Numbered from the stretch's first letter, positions 27,935-38,984 are shown. The stretch: DNA of 64,000 nucleotides from Pseudofulvimonas gallinarii (GCF_004343305.1 NZ_SMAF01000011.1:32290-96289), one strand, 5' to 3'. Numbers and translations are program-made. The notes: generated from the sequence alone by a model not told the origin.

Positions 27935-29584
27935 ATGAGCATGAATGGACGTGACCGGCCCGAACCGGGCCTGGGACAGATCGACGACATCGATCCGGAT
28001 GCGCCGCGCCCGCATGTGGACGCGCCGGAGCGCACGCGGCGTCCAGCGGGAAATCCGCGCAGCGGCCCTTCCTGGCCGCTGGTCGCACTGCTGCTCGTGG
28101 CCGTCGCCGGCGCCGCCTTCTACGGGTTCGGCGACGGCCTGCGCGGACATTTTTCCGGTTCGGAAACGCGTGATCTCCTCAACGCCGCCGCGCGCGCCGA
28201 AGCGGAAGGTCGCTGGCATGGCGGCGACGGCGCCGCGCTGGCGCTGTACCGGCAGGTCCAGGGCGTCGATCCCGACAATGACGTCGCCCGGCTGGGACTG
28301 CAGCGCGTCATCGGGCAATTGCGTCGCGATGCCGATGCGGCACTGGATGCCGGCGAGAACGACAAGGCCGAGGCGCTCATCCAGGTGCTGGCGGGGCTGG
28401 GCGAGGCGGGCGAGCACGTCGCCGGCCTGCGCAAGCGCCTGGACGCGATGAAGCTGTCGGGGCGCGAGCTGTCCGACCTGCTCGCACGCGCCGAGGCCGC
28501 GCTCGCCCGTCGGCGCATCCGCGGCGACAACGGTGCCCTGGTCGCCTACAAGCGCATGCTGGCGCTGGATCCCGGCAATGCCGTCGCACGGGCCGGTGTC
28601 GAACAGTCGCTGCAGGTCCTGGCTGACGAGGCCGGCAAGGAAATCGTCGCCGGCAACCTCAGCAGTGCCGACGACATGATCCAGTCGCTGGCCGCCGAGC
28701 AGCCACTGCACGCCGCGCTGCCGGCGCTGCGCCAGGCGCGTGCCGAGGCCGCCAGCCGGCGCGACGAAACCAGCGCGCAGCAGGCGGCCGACGCGGCCGC
28801 GGCACGCGCCCGGGCCGACCTGGACCTGGCCACGCAGCTCGAAAATGCCGACCAGGCGCTTCGCGAGCGCCGCCTGGAAGCGGCCGTCGCCGGTTACCGC
28901 CGCGTCCTCGATGCACGGCCCGACCATCCCGACGCTATCGACGGCCTGGACCTGGCGTCGCGTGCCGCCCTGGAGCGCGCGCGTGCCGCGCTGTCGGACA
29001 GCAACGTCGAGGCGGCGCGTGCCGCGCTGGACCTGGCCGTGCGCGCCGAAGCGGATCCGCAGATGCTCGAACGCCTGCAGCGACAGCTTGCTGCCACCGA
29101 GGAACGCCTGACCGCGGTGCTGGCGCGGCCGGACCTGGATCCGGCGCAGAAGAGGCAGCTCGAAGACATCATGGCGCGGGCGCGCGCTGCCGAATCGCGT
29201 GGCGAACTGGTTGAACCGGCCGGGGAAAGCGCCTACGACCTCTACCGGCACGCCCTTTCGATCGATCCGATGTTCGACCCGGCGCGACAGGCCGCGGCCG
29301 CGCTGCCTCGCCGCGCGCAGACGCTGGTGGTCCACCACGTCGAACTGGGCCAGCTGGATCAGGCCGGCCATGCGCTGGATGCGCTGCAGGCGATGGCGCC
29401 GATGCAGCCGGGCCTGTCGGAACTGCGGCGCATGGTGGCCGGTGCCTGGCTGGAGCGCGGCGCCGATGCGCTGCGCGAAGGCGCGGTCGCCGACGCCCGT
29501 GCCGCACTGGAAAAGGCGCGCGCCGTGATGCCCGAACATCCAGGCGTGCAGCAGCTGGCGGTTCGCATACAACCGTCCTCGTGA
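27935..29584 (+). CDS. Membrane-anchored TPR-like protein
   Basis: From the ATG at 27935 this is a 549-residue protein. Residues 1-50 are charged and proline-rich. One transmembrane helix follows (WPLVALLLVAVAGAAFYGFG, about residues 49-68). The remainder is alanine-rich helical repeats with the TPR/SEL pattern A..L....L..DP.N..A, for example ALYRQVQGVDPDNDVARL and AYKRMLALDPGNAVARAG. It likely faces the periplasm as a scaffold. I cannot name its partner. A TACTAT -10-like element at 27906-27911 may drive it. Confidence 0.75.
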   Translation: MSMNGRDRPEPGLGQIDDIDPDAPRPHVDAPERTRRPAGNPRSGPSWPLVALLLVAVAGAAFYGFGDGLRGHFSGSETRDLLNAAARAEAEGRWHGGDGAALALYRQVQGVDPDNDVARLGLQRVIGQLRRDADAALDAGENDKAEALIQVLAGLGEAGEHVAGLRKRLDAMKLSGRELSDLLARAEAALARRRIRGDNGALVAYKRMLALDPGNAVARAGVEQSLQVLADEAGKEIVAGNLSSADDMIQSLAAEQPLHAALPALRQARAEAASRRDETSAQQAADAAAARARADLDLATQLENADQALRERRLEAAVAGYRRVLDARPDHPDAIDGLDLASRAALERARAALSDSNVEAARAALDLAVRAEADPQMLERLQRQLAATEERLTAVLARPDLDPAQKRQLEDIMARARAAESRGELVEPAGESAYDLYRHALSIDPMFDPARQAAAALPRRAQTLVVHHVELGQLDQAGHALDALQAMAPMQPGLSELRRMVAGAWLERGADALREGAVADARAALEKARAVMPEHPGVQQLAVRIQPSS

Positions 29585-29642
29585 CGCGGGGGCGGGTCGA
29601 CGGAAGACGGTCGCCGGCAAAAGGCCATACAGGTCGCTCTGC

Positions 29643-29648
29643 TAGAAT
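29643..29648 (+). promoter_or_regulatory. Candidate -10 element of map
   Basis: TAGAAT in the context GCTAGAATGC lies 28 bases before the map ATG and is identical over 10 bases to the element before relA. No convincing -35 hexamer is visible. Confidence 0.4.
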
Positions 29649-29675
29649 GCGCACCTCATTCCCGTTGTCCTGTTC

Positions 29676-30464
29676 ATGCCCATCACCCTGAAATCCCGCG
29701 AAGAGATCGAAGGCATGCGCGAGGCCGGCCGCCTGGCCGCCGAGGTGCTGCGCCTGGTCGAGCCCCTGGTCAAGCCCGGTGTCACCACCGAGGAACTGGA
29801 CCGCTTCTGCTACGAGCACATCGTGAACGTGCAGCAGGCGATTCCGGCGAACGTCGGCTATGGTGGCGGCGGTGGTCGCATCCCTTTCCCGAAGACCATC
29901 TGCACCTCGGTCAACAACGTGGTCTGCCACGGCATTCCGAGCCAGACCAAGGTGCTCAAGGCCGGCGACATCGTCAACATCGACGTCACCGTCATCAAGG
30001 ACGGCTGGCACGGCGACACCAGTCGAATGTATTTCGTCGGTGAACCCCCGGTGCTGGCGCGGCGACTGGTCGAGGTGACCTACGAGGCGATGGTGCGCGG
30101 CATCCGCCAGGTGCGTCCGGGTGCACGCCTGGGCGACATCGGCCACGCCATCCAGAGCTACGCCGAGGCCGAACGCTTCTCGGTGGTGCGCGAGTATTGC
30201 GGCCACGGCATCGGCCGCATCTACCACGAGGAACCCCAGGTCCTGCATTACGGCCAGCCGGGCACCGGCCTGGAGCTGCAGCCGGGCATGACCTTCACCA
30301 TCGAGCCGATGATCAATGCCGGCAAGCGGCAGACCCGCCTTCTGCCGGACAACTGGACCGTGGTGACGCGCGACCGCTCACTGTCGGCGCAGTGGGAACA
30401 CACCATTGCCGTGACCGAGGACGGCTTCGACGTCCTGACGCTGCCGCCCGGCGAGCAGCTCTGA
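29676..30464 (+). CDS. map: Methionine aminopeptidase, type I
   Basis: This 262-residue metalloenzyme removes the initiator methionine from nascent proteins. The five metal ligands are visible in order: Asp in NIDVTVIKDGWHGDTS (two Asp), His in YCGHGIGRIYHEEPQ, Glu in FTIEPM and Glu in QWEHTIAVTE. There is no N-terminal SH3 or zinc-finger extension, so it is the short bacterial type Ia form. It is followed after 10 bases by glnD. Confidence 0.96.
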   Translation: MPITLKSREEIEGMREAGRLAAEVLRLVEPLVKPGVTTEELDRFCYEHIVNVQQAIPANVGYGGGGGRIPFPKTICTSVNNVVCHGIPSQTKVLKAGDIVNIDVTVIKDGWHGDTSRMYFVGEPPVLARRLVEVTYEAMVRGIRQVRPGARLGDIGHAIQSYAEAERFSVVREYCGHGIGRIYHEEPQVLHYGQPGTGLELQPGMTFTIEPMINAGKRQTRLLPDNWTVVTRDRSLSAQWEHTIAVTEDGFDVLTLPPGEQL

Positions 30465-30474
30465 TCGACGCGCC

Positions 30475-33060
30475 ATGGATGCCGCAGCCGCCGGATCCCT
30501 GATCGAGCGGCTGCGCGCCGGTATCGCGGCGCTGGCCGCACAGGAGGACGCCGCGTTCCGTGGCGGCGTGCCGGTCGCGGAACTGCTGGTGCTGCGCACG
30601 CACCATTTCGACGCCAGCCTGCGCGAACTCTGGCAGGCACTGGCCGGCGAGCACGCCGCGCTGGCGCTGTTCGCCGTCGGCGGCTATGGCCGCGGCGAAC
30701 TGTTTCCGCAATCCGATCTGGACGTGCTGGTGCTCTGCGCCGCCGAGCCGGGCGTGCGTGAACGCCAGGCGATCGAGCAGTTCGTGTCGGCCCTCTGGGA
30801 TGTCGGCCTGCGGCCCGGCCATTCGGTTCGCACCGCCGCCCAATGCACGCAGGCCGCCGCCGACATCACCGTCTGCACCGCGCTGATGGAAGCGCGCCAG
30901 TTGGCCGGCAACAGCGCCGCAGCCGGGCATCTGGCGGCTGCGGTCGCGACCGACGTGGCGTGGCCACCCGACGATTACGCCCAGGCCAAGCTTGACGAGC
31001 TGGTCACGCGCCATGCCCGCTATGGCGACACCAGCTACAACCTCGAACCCAACCTCAAGGAAGGTCCGGGCGGACTGCGCGACATCCAGACCATCGCCTG
31101 GATCGCCCGCCGCGTGACCGGCAGCGCCGAGCCGTCGGACTGGATTGCCGCCGGGCTGGTCCGGGGCCGCGAATGGCAGCAGCTGGAACAGGCGCGCGAC
31201 ACCCTCGGGCGCCTGCGCATGGGACTGCACCTGGTGGCCGGCCGCGTCGAGGAGCGCCTGCTCTTCGACCACCAGCCGACGCTGGCGCAGATGCTCGGTT
31301 TCCGCGACCAGCATCGCGACAACCGTGCCGTCGAACAGATGATGCAGACCTACTTCCGCGCCGCCCTGGCGGTGCGCCGGGTGCTGGCGCGTTTCTCGGC
31401 GCGCTGGCGCGAAAGGCCGGGCAGCGATGCCCTCGGCCGCGAAGTCGAGCCGGGATTCATCGCCTGCGAAGACCGCCTGTCCTTTGCCGACATCCGGCAG
31501 CTGCAGGACGATCCGGCGTCGCCGTTGCGGCTGTTCGCCTGCTGGCAGCGCCATCCGGAATTGCGCGAACTGGGCGCGGCGACGGCCGCCGCACTGGACC
31601 AGGCGGTGTCAGCGCGCGGTGCCGGCCTGGCCGAAGATGAAAACGCGCGCAGCGTATTCCTGGACATCCTGCGCGGCCCGCGCGTGGCCGAGACGCTGTC
31701 GCGCATGCACCTGCACGGCGTGCTCGGCGCCTACCTGCCGGCATTCGCCCGCGTCGCCGGGCGAATGCAGTACGACCTGTTCCACGCCTATACCGTTGAC
31801 CAGCACACGCTCAACGTCATCCGCAACATCGATCGCATGGCCGCCGGCGAGGCGCCGGAGTTCCCGCAGGCGTCGGACGTGTTCGACAGCCTCGACCGTC
31901 CCGACCTGCTGTATCTGGCGGCGCTGTTCCACGACATCGCCAAGGGCCGCGGCGGCGACCATTCCGAGCTGGGTGCAGGGGATGCCGCCGCGTTCTGCCG
32001 CGAGCACGGTCTCGGCGCCGTCGACAGCGACCTTGTCGCCTGGCTGGTCCAGCAGCACCTCCTGCTCTCGATCACCGCGCAGAAGTCGGACATCACCGAT
32101 CCGGCGGTGATCAATCGTTTTGCCGCCGCCGTCGCCGACCGCCAGCGCCTGGACATGCTGTACCTGCTGACCATGGCCGACATCGCCGGCACCGCGCCCG
32201 GCCTGTGGAACACCTGGAAGGCACGGCTGGTCGCCGACCTGCACGCCGCCGCGCGACTGGCGCTGCGGCGCGGGCTGGAACATCCGATCCACGCCGACGA
32301 GCGCATCGCACAGTGCCGCAACGCGGCGCTGGAACTGCTGGCGGAGCAGGGCATCGATGCTGCGCGGGCCGAGGCCATCTGGGCCGATTTCCCGCCGGTG
32401 AGCTTCCTGCGTTATCGCGCCAGCCTGGTGGCCTGGCTGACCAGCCAGGTCGCGAACGCACGGCCGGACAGCCTGCCGGTCGTCGCCGCGCGCAGCGTCG
32501 GCGAACGCGGTGCGCGCGAGATCTTCGTGCACAGCCCGGACGTGGACGGCCTGTTCGCCGCGATCACCGCCGCGCTGGACCGCCTCGACCTGGACGTCGT
32601 CGAAGCGCGCATCATGACCTCGGCCAAAGGCCTCAGCCTCGACACGTTCCGGGCGCTGGAACGCAGCCGTCGCGAGGCCGGGCCCGAGCGCGACGAGGAG
32701 ATCGTCCGCAGCCTGCGCTATGCGCTGCGGCAGCGGCCGCTGCGCCTGGGTCCGGTAAAGCGCAGCCTCAGCCGTGGCCAGCGCCATTTCCAGATCTCGC
32801 CCCAGATCGATTTCGCGCCGGTGCCTTCGGCTGACCGCACCAGCATGTCGCTGGTCTGTTCCGATCGTCCCGGCCTGCTGGCCCTGATCGCGCAGGTGCT
32901 GCGCGAACAGCGCGTGCGCGTGCATGGCGCGCGCATCGCGACCTTCGGCGAACGCGCCGAGGACTTCTTCCTGCTCAGTGACGAGCAGAACCGGCCGCTG
33001 GACGAGGCTTCGCAGGCGCGCGTGGACGAAGCCCTGCGCAACCGTCTTTCCGAGCGCTGA
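30475..33060 (+). CDS. glnD: [Protein-PII] uridylyltransferase / uridylyl-removing enzyme
   Basis: This 861-residue bifunctional sensor uridylylates and deuridylylates PII proteins in response to glutamine. The nucleotidyltransferase motif is [22 protein letters not shown] near residue 64. The HD hydrolase domain has [15 protein letters not shown] and [14 protein letters not shown] near residues 440-500. Two C-terminal ACT domains sense glutamine ([33 protein letters not shown]). The length is in the family range. It probably forms an operon with map. Confidence 0.95.
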   Translation: MDAAAAGSLIERLRAGIAALAAQEDAAFRGGVPVAELLVLRTHHFDASLRELWQALAGEHAALALFAVGGYGRGELFPQSDLDVLVLCAAEPGVRERQAIEQFVSALWDVGLRPGHSVRTAAQCTQAAADITVCTALMEARQLAGNSAAAGHLAAAVATDVAWPPDDYAQAKLDELVTRHARYGDTSYNLEPNLKEGPGGLRDIQTIAWIARRVTGSAEPSDWIAAGLVRGREWQQLEQARDTLGRLRMGLHLVAGRVEERLLFDHQPTLAQMLGFRDQHRDNRAVEQMMQTYFRAALAVRRVLARFSARWRERPGSDALGREVEPGFIACEDRLSFADIRQLQDDPASPLRLFACWQRHPELRELGAATAAALDQAVSARGAGLAEDENARSVFLDILRGPRVAETLSRMHLHGVLGAYLPAFARVAGRMQYDLFHAYTVDQHTLNVIRNIDRMAAGEAPEFPQASDVFDSLDRPDLLYLAALFHDIAKGRGGDHSELGAGDAAAFCREHGLGAVDSDLVAWLVQQHLLLSITAQKSDITDPAVINRFAAAVADRQRLDMLYLLTMADIAGTAPGLWNTWKARLVADLHAAARLALRRGLEHPIHADERIAQCRNAALELLAEQGIDAARAEAIWADFPPVSFLRYRASLVAWLTSQVANARPDSLPVVAARSVGERGAREIFVHSPDVDGLFAAITAALDRLDLDVVEARIMTSAKGLSLDTFRALERSRREAGPERDEEIVRSLRYALRQRPLRLGPVKRSLSRGQRHFQISPQIDFAPVPSADRTSMSLVCSDRPGLLALIAQVLREQRVRVHGARIATFGERAEDFFLLSDEQNRPLDEASQARVDEALRNRLSER

Positions 33061-33153
33061 GCCGCCGCCGCGGTCGCGGTGGTTTCCGTCACCGGCCCGG
33101 CAGCGCCGGCGCAAGGCTGAACGCGTGGCAAGGATCGGATCCGCGCGCCGGGC

Positions 33154-33159
33154 TAAACT
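33154..33159 (+). promoter_or_regulatory. Candidate -10 element upstream of dapD
   Basis: TAAACT lies 38 bases before the dapD ATG in the 137-base gap after glnD. The -35 region is weak, so this is a low-confidence call. Confidence 0.3.
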
Positions 33160-33197
33160 CGCCTGCCCTCCATTCCCCCTCTGGCGACTTGAGCAGC

Positions 33198-34052
33198 ATG
33201 GATCTCCCGGCTTTGCAGTCCACCATCGAATCGGCATTCGCCGACATCACGTCCCTATCTCCGGCAGAGGTCGGCCATCGCTGCGGCGATGCCGTCGAAG
33301 CCGTGCTGGATGCGCTGGAAGCGGGCACGCTGCGCGTCGCCGGGCCGCACGGCCAGGGCGGCTGGCGCGTCAATGACTGGGTCAAGAAGGCGGTCCTGCT
33401 CTATTTCCGCCTGCGCCCGATGGAAATGATGCCGAGCGATCGCTGCGGCCTGATCGGCGGCTTCGACAAGGTACCGCTGCGCTTCACAGGCTTCAGTCCC
33501 GAAGCCTCCTATCGCGAAGCCGGCGCGCGCGTGGTGCCGGGCGCCATCGTCCGTCGCGGTGCCCATGTCGGGCGCGATGTCGTGCTGATGCCGAGCTTCG
33601 TCAACATCGGCGCGCATATCGGTCCCGGCACCATGGTGGATACCTGGGCTACCGTCGGTTCCTGCGCGCAGGTCGGCGCCAACGTCCATCTGTCCGGCGG
33701 CGCCGGGATCGGCGGCGTGCTCGAACCGCTGCAGGCGACGCCGACCATCATCGAGGACGACTGTTTCATCGGCGCGCGTTCGGAAGTCGTCGAAGGCGTG
33801 GTCGTCGAGCGTGGCAGCGTCATCGGCATGGGCGTGTTCCTCGGTCGCAGCACGCGCATCTACGATCGCGCCACGGGTGAAGTGCATTACGGTCGCGTGC
33901 CCGCCGGCAGCGTCGTGGTGCCGGGCAGCCTGCCATCCGCCGACGGCCGCTACAGCCTGAATTGCGCCGTCATCGTCAAGCGCGTCGATGCGCAGACGCG
34001 CGCCAAGACCAGCCTCAACGACCTGCTGCGGCAGGCGGCGGAGGAGGCGTGA
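33198..34052 (+). CDS. dapD: Tetrahydrodipicolinate N-succinyltransferase
   Basis: This 284-residue enzyme succinylates tetrahydrodipicolinate in the lysine/diaminopimelate pathway. The left-handed beta-helix hexapeptide region is evident from [20 protein letters not shown] onward. The family signatures [32 protein letters not shown] and [13 protein letters not shown] are present. The ATG at 33198 aligns with the E. coli N-terminus, although a TTG at 33189 is also in frame. The next gene starts 2 bases after its stop. Confidence 0.95.
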   Translation: MDLPALQSTIESAFADITSLSPAEVGHRCGDAVEAVLDALEAGTLRVAGPHGQGGWRVNDWVKKAVLLYFRLRPMEMMPSDRCGLIGGFDKVPLRFTGFSPEASYREAGARVVPGAIVRRGAHVGRDVVLMPSFVNIGAHIGPGTMVDTWATVGSCAQVGANVHLSGGAGIGGVLEPLQATPTIIEDDCFIGARSEVVEGVVVERGSVIGMGVFLGRSTRIYDRATGEVHYGRVPAGSVVVPGSLPSADGRYSLNCAVIVKRVDAQTRAKTSLNDLLRQAAEEA

Positions 34053-34054
34053 GC

Positions 34055-34411
34055 ATGGTCACCGTTTACGGCCTGGCCCGCTGCGATACCTGCAGGAAGG
34101 CGCGTGCGTGGCTGGAGGCGCAGGGCATCGCCCACCGGTTCGTCGACTATCGCGACCAGCCGATCCCCGCCCGCGATGTGCTCGCTTACGCGCGCCAGCT
34201 GGGCTGGGAAAAACTCGTCAACCGGGCCAGCACGACGTGGCGCGGGCTGACCGACGCGGAAAAATCGCCGCAGGGCGATGAGCAGTGGCTGCTGCTGGTC
34301 GCCGCCCATCCCGCCCTTGTCCGCCGCCCGTTGCTGGTGTTGCCCGATGGTCGGGTGGTGGCGGGTTTCAAGCCGGCCGTTTACGCCGATACATTCGCCG
34401 CTGCATCGTAA
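34055..34411 (+). CDS. ArsC/Spx-like thioredoxin-fold protein (YffB type)
   Basis: This is a 118-residue protein with the arsenate-reductase fold. The motif CDTCRKARAWLEAQGI near residue 10 gives the CxxC active site. NRASTTWRGL (about residue 57) and the ending RRPLLVLPDGRVVAGF match the YffB/ArsC-like group. True arsenate reduction is not implied. YffB homologues commonly sit beside dapE, as here. It is tightly packed between dapD and the next secreted-protein gene. Confidence 0.85.
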   Translation: MVTVYGLARCDTCRKARAWLEAQGIAHRFVDYRDQPIPARDVLAYARQLGWEKLVNRASTTWRGLTDAEKSPQGDEQWLLLVAAHPALVRRPLLVLPDGRVVAGFKPAVYADTFAAAS

Positions 34412-34422
34412 GGCCCCGCATC

Positions 34423-35199
34423 ATGCCGCCACGCCATTTCCTGACGGTCCTGCTGTGGTCCGTCTCCTTGTCACTCATCGTGCCGACACTGGCCCGGGCA
34501 CAGGATTCCACCGAATCCAGTGCTGCCGACCAGGTCGATGAAATCGTCCTGCAGAGCAGCACGTTCCTGGAGGGCCATCCGGACATGCGCTGGCGCCTGC
34601 TGGGCGTGCGAGCGCTGCGCGATGGCTTTCCCGCGGCCGCGTTCGGCCATTTCCTGCGCGCCGCGCGCTTCGCCGACAAGCCCTCGCAGGCGATGATCGC
34701 CGAGATGTTCTGGGAAGGTAACGGCGTCGGCAAGGATCGCGCGCTGGCCTATGCGTGGATGGACCTGGCGGCGGAACGCGGACGCGTGCAGTTCATCGCG
34801 CATCGCGAGCGCTACTGGGAGGCGCTGACGGCGGAAGAGCGTGATCGCGCGCTGGTCGAGGGCCGGGCGATCTATGCCGAATATGGCGACCGCGTGGCCA
34901 AGCGGCGGCAGGCCCAGGCGATGCAGCGGGCCCAGCGCACGGGCGTGACCGGCAGCCGCACCGGCCATGTCGGCTATCTGAAGGTGTGGAACAAACATGC
35001 GCCCGGCGCCGACGGCTGGATGGATGGCTCGGAGTTCCACGATACGCGCTACTGGAATCCGGACCAGTACTGGGACTGGCAGGACGAGATCTGGGACCAG
35101 ATGAGCCGGCGAGGCATCATCGACGTGCTGCCGATCCAGTCCTTCATTGCCGACGACGAAACGGACACGGGAACGGAACATGATGGAACCCGTCGTTGA
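34423..35199 (+). CDS. Secreted SEL1-repeat-like protein
   Basis: This 258-residue protein starts at the ATG at 34423. It has a signal peptide ending ...VPTLARA. A SEL1/TPR-like segment follows: [24 protein letters not shown] then [22 protein letters not shown]. The C-terminal third is rich in Trp, Asp and Tyr ([17 protein letters not shown]) and is not recognised. The 3' end overlaps dapE by 20 bases, which suggests cotranscription with the dap genes. Function unknown. Confidence 0.8.
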   Translation: MPPRHFLTVLLWSVSLSLIVPTLARAQDSTESSAADQVDEIVLQSSTFLEGHPDMRWRLLGVRALRDGFPAAAFGHFLRAARFADKPSQAMIAEMFWEGNGVGKDRALAYAWMDLAAERGRVQFIAHRERYWEALTAEERDRALVEGRAIYAEYGDRVAKRRQAQAMQRAQRTGVTGSRTGHVGYLKVWNKHAPGADGWMDGSEFHDTRYWNPDQYWDWQDEIWDQMSRRGIIDVLPIQSFIADDETDTGTEHDGTRR

Positions 35200-36325
35200 G
35201 CTGAGCTGCGAGCTCATCCGTCGCGCCAGCGTGTCGCCGGAAGATGCCGGCTGCCAGGCGCTGATCGCGCAGCGGCTGGCAGCCGCAGGGTTCGCCATCG
35301 AACATTTTCCATTCGGCGAGGTGGAGAACCTCTGGGCGACGCACGGCAGCGGCGGGCCGGTGCTGGCGCTGCTGGGTCACACCGATGTCGTGCCGACCGG
35401 GCCACTCGACGCGTGGAGTTCGCACCCGTTCGAACCGGACATCCGCAACGGCCTGCTCTACGGCCGGGGCGCCGCCGACATGAAGGGCAGCGTCGCCGCC
35501 ATGGTGATCGCACTGGAACGCTTCGTCGCCGCTCATCCGGATCATCCGGGCACGGTCGCGCTGCTGTTGACCAGTGACGAGGAGGCCGAGGCGATCGACG
35601 GCGTGCGCCAGGTAGCCGCGCGTTTCCGGGAAACCGGCCAGCGCATCGACTGGTGCCTGGTGGGTGAGCCGTCCTCGCGCGAACGCCTCGGGGACCGCAG
35701 TCGCGTCGGTCGGCGCGGTTCGCTTTCAGGCTATCTCACGGTGCACGGCGTGCAGGGCCATGTCGCCAACCCGCATCTGGCGCGCAACCCCATCCACGAG
35801 CTGGCGCCTGCGCTGGCGGAATTGTGCGCGACGCGCTGGGACGAGGGCAGCGCGGATTTTCCGCCGACCGGATTCCAGGTTTCCAACATCCATGCCGGCA
35901 CCGGTGCCAACAATGTCATTCCGGGCCAGTGTTCGGTGGTGTTCAACTTCCGCTATGGCACGGTGACGAACGCGGCGGAACTCAAGGCGCGCACCGAAGC
36001 CGTCCTGCAACGCCATGGCCTGCAGTTCGACCTGCACTGGCACGCATCCGGGGAACCATTCCTGTCGCCACCCGATGGCCGGCTGCGCGCGGCAGTGCGC
36101 ACGGCGGTATTGGATGCCTGTGGCCTGGAACCGGATTTCGATACCGGTGGCGGCACGTCCGATGGTCGTTTCATCGCGCCGCTGGGCGCCGAAGTGGTGG
36201 AGCTCGGACCGGTCAACCATTCCATCCACAAGATCGACGAGCATGTGGCCGTCGATGAACTGCATACGCTGGTCGACATCTATGCCGCCGTGGTCGGGCG
36301 CTGTCTCGTTGATCCGATGCGGTGA
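35180..36325 (+). CDS. dapE: Succinyl-diaminopimelate desuccinylase
   Basis: This 381-residue M20-family zinc hydrolase removes succinate from N-succinyl-diaminopimelate. The metal-site motifs are GHTDVVPTG (His, Asp), RGAADMKGS (bridging Asp), TSDEEAEA (Glu pair) and the late His in [11 protein letters not shown]. The dimerisation segment VNPHL-like [14 protein letters not shown] is present. I took the first ATG of the MM pair at 35180, inside the end of the upstream gene. Nothing gene-like is seen in the following 289 bases. Confidence 0.95.
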   Translation: MMEPVVELSCELIRRASVSPEDAGCQALIAQRLAAAGFAIEHFPFGEVENLWATHGSGGPVLALLGHTDVVPTGPLDAWSSHPFEPDIRNGLLYGRGAADMKGSVAAMVIALERFVAAHPDHPGTVALLLTSDEEAEAIDGVRQVAARFRETGQRIDWCLVGEPSSRERLGDRSRVGRRGSLSGYLTVHGVQGHVANPHLARNPIHELAPALAELCATRWDEGSADFPPTGFQVSNIHAGTGANNVIPGQCSVVFNFRYGTVTNAAELKARTEAVLQRHGLQFDLHWHASGEPFLSPPDGRLRAAVRTAVLDACGLEPDFDTGGGTSDGRFIAPLGAEVVELGPVNHSIHKIDEHVAVDELHTLVDIYAAVVGRCLVDPMR

Positions 36326-36614
36326 CGCCGTCCATACGATGCGGTATCGAAAAGGGTGAGGGTGCTGGACGGAACCGCCAATTCCGTCCTTGAAGGGGCG
36401 CGATCCACGCAAGCCAGTGCAATCGCGCGCAACCCAGCGCAAGCGTGGCTCGGCTCGCCGTGCCGCTTCGACCAATGGATACCGATTCGCACTGGAAAAC
36501 AGGGCGAATGATGGTGCGCGGCACATAAAAACCACGGCCGGATGTGCTAGTGTCAGGCATATTCGTTCCGTTCACCTTCCGTTCAAGCCCATTTCCTACC
36601 CGCCGAGGTCAACC

Positions 36615-38894
36615 ATGATCGTCCGCAAAACGGCGCCGACGCTGGTGCTGCTGTGTTTGTCAATCGGTGCCGCTCTGGCCGCCACGCCCGACAGCCTCAC
36701 GGACCAGGAAAAGCGCGAGGCACTCGTCGCCGCCGATGCCTGGTCGTTCAACGGCGGTACGGCAACGCTGCGCTTCAACACCAGCCTGCTGGAGCTGTTC
36801 GGCGTCTCCGTCGGTGCGCCCGGGGATGTGCTGGCCTTCCGTGAGCACGATGCGGTCAGTTCGGAAATGGCGATCCGCGAACAGGGCGGCATCCGCTTCG
36901 CCGCGCGCGATGGCGCCTTGACCCGGTTCGTTGATGGCTCCATCCACGTCGATGGCCGCTTCCACGTCAACCTGCCCGATGGCAGCCGCATCGACTACGA
37001 CGGCTTCGAAGTCCGCGTCAGCCCGATCAACCCGATGCACCTCGACGTCATCGGCAACGATGGCGAGGTGTGGTTCTACGTCAACCACATGATGTGGGAA
37101 GTGATCGACGACAACACGCGCTTCCACCTGCGCGCCGCCGACCTCAATGCGACTCAGGCCTTCGCGGCTCGCGTCGGCGCGCCAGGCCTGGCCGGCGCAT
37201 TCGTGGGTGAACTCAAGTTCCTCAGCCCGCTGCGCACGCAGGGCCCGGGCCAGATGGGCGCTTCGGCAGCGCCGGAAGGCGCCGAGGTCCGTGGCGCCCC
37301 GTGCGTGCGTGGCGCGACGCCCTGCTTCCACGGCGATGAGCACCCGGATGGCGGCATCTACGAAGCCGACGTGCTGATGCAGAACTATTCGATGACCTTC
37401 ATGCGCTGCCGCTCCAGCGCCGGGACGGGCAGCTGCGACGGCAATGGTCCCGACGATGGCGAAGTGGTGTTCGCCCCCAGTTCGACGCTGCGCAACACCA
37501 ACAACACGCACACGGCCGACGTGCCGTGGTACGAGAAGTTCACCGGCAACAGCAACCCTTGGGGTTATCCGTACCCAAATGCCGACCAGCACCCCTACCT
37601 GATCTGGAACCTGTATCGCATTGTCGATGGCCAGCTCGAGCAGATCGCCGCCTCCGGCGTCAAGCACGCCTGGCTGACGACCAATGGTGGCTGCTCGGCC
37701 CCGTTCGGCGGGCACATCCTGAGCCCGAACTGCAGCGACACCTACGGCACCGGCAACAACGATGCGCCGGACGACCTCGGTCCGCGCACGGAGATCCTGC
37801 CTGCCAGCGGCTGGTTCGGACGCTGCGGTTCGATCTTCGACACCAATTGCGACGGCGCCTCGAATTCCGTTTCGAGCAACGGCTATCGCGACCGCCTGGT
37901 TGTCCGCGAATCACAGCTGTCGGTGCCGGGTGCGTCGTATTACTCGGACTCCTGGTACATCGTCCAGGACGACATCAACATCTACAACACGATGATGCAC
38001 AAGACGATCGCGCCGGCGGCCGGCAGCAGCGCCTGGACCCCGGGTGCGCAGGGGGCCAACGTCCTCGGCCCGCTCATCAATGCCTGGGTGGACCCCGCGG
38101 CGAACCCGACCCGCAACGTCGAGATCGACGACCAGGAAGGCCACGTCCGCATTGCCGTCAAGACCAAGGCGCTGGCCTCCTGTCCGGCCGGTTCGGGCCT
38201 GAGCGGTACCTGCTACCGCTATGACTATGCCGTGCACAACTTCGACTTCGCCCGCGCGAAGACCGAGGGCACGCCGCCGAACCTGCGTGTCCTGAGCAAC
38301 CTGGGCTTCGATTCGTTCACCATCCCCGTCGGCAGCGCGCCGGTGCACATCGACCCGGCCAACCACTTCGCGGACATCGACATCAACGCGGCGAACAACT
38401 GGACGGCGAGCAGCACGGGCGGTTCCGTCACCTGGACCGCGCCAGCCGGCAACGAACTGAACTGGGGCACGCTGTACCGCTTCTCGCTGGTCACCAACGT
38501 GGCGCCGGACCCGGGTCGCGTCGCCGCTGTCGGCCTGCGTGTCGCCGACAGCAGCAGCCCCGATGTGCTGCAGGCCACGATGATGGTGCCGGGCGTGGCT
38601 GGGGGTCCGGTCCAGCATCTTGTGACCGCGACGGCGGGAGCGGGTGGTTCGATCTCGCCGTCCAGCCAGAATGTCGCGGCTGGTGGCACGGCGGCCTTCA
38701 CGGTGACGCCGCAGGCAGGCTTCGACGTGCAGTCGGTCGTCGGCGATACCTGTACGCCGGTCGACAATGGCGGTGGCAACTGGTCTGCCGCCAACATTCA
38801 GGCTGCCTGCCAGGTGCTGGCCACGTTCCTGGGCAACAACGACCTCATCTTCCGCAACGGTTTTGAAAACCTGGGAGGAGGATCGGACCGGTAA
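36615..38894 (+). CDS. Large secreted protein of unknown function with C-terminal tag
   Basis: This 759-residue protein has a signal peptide (IVRKTAPTLVLLCLSIGAALA). The long central part (residues 30-660) is rich in Cys, Trp, His and Asp and is not a family I can name. Cys-containing segments such as CVRGATPCFHGDEHPDGG, RCRSSAGTGSCDGNGPDDG and CGSIFDTNCDGASN suggest disulfides or metal binding. Residues 670-738 resemble a bacterial surface repeat of the InlB-B/Flg_new type (ATAGAGGSISPSSQNVAAGG). It ends NDLIFRNGFENLGGGSDR, carrying the tag motif. The ATG at 36615 follows GAGGTC. It is the first gene of the exported redox cluster. Confidence 0.7.
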   Translation: MIVRKTAPTLVLLCLSIGAALAATPDSLTDQEKREALVAADAWSFNGGTATLRFNTSLLELFGVSVGAPGDVLAFREHDAVSSEMAIREQGGIRFAARDGALTRFVDGSIHVDGRFHVNLPDGSRIDYDGFEVRVSPINPMHLDVIGNDGEVWFYVNHMMWEVIDDNTRFHLRAADLNATQAFAARVGAPGLAGAFVGELKFLSPLRTQGPGQMGASAAPEGAEVRGAPCVRGATPCFHGDEHPDGGIYEADVLMQNYSMTFMRCRSSAGTGSCDGNGPDDGEVVFAPSSTLRNTNNTHTADVPWYEKFTGNSNPWGYPYPNADQHPYLIWNLYRIVDGQLEQIAASGVKHAWLTTNGGCSAPFGGHILSPNCSDTYGTGNNDAPDDLGPRTEILPASGWFGRCGSIFDTNCDGASNSVSSNGYRDRLVVRESQLSVPGASYYSDSWYIVQDDINIYNTMMHKTIAPAAGSSAWTPGAQGANVLGPLINAWVDPAANPTRNVEIDDQEGHVRIAVKTKALASCPAGSGLSGTCYRYDYAVHNFDFARAKTEGTPPNLRVLSNLGFDSFTIPVGSAPVHIDPANHFADIDINAANNWTASSTGGSVTWTAPAGNELNWGTLYRFSLVTNVAPDPGRVAAVGLRVADSSSPDVLQATMMVPGVAGGPVQHLVTATAGAGGSISPSSQNVAAGGTAAFTVTPQAGFDVQSVVGDTCTPVDNGGGNWSAANIQAACQVLATFLGNNDLIFRNGFENLGGGSDR

Positions 38895-38984
38895 CCGGTC
38901 GCGGATGGATGGGACGCCGTGGCCGCAATGGCCACGGTGTCCCGAACCCGGTCGTTACGGTTTCTTTCCGGTCTGCTGCCTGTA

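Noticed and set aside
34055..34411. Arsenate resistance function for the ArsC-like gene
   Set aside because: No other ars genes are nearby, and the sequence and position match the YffB group, which is not an arsenate reductase.
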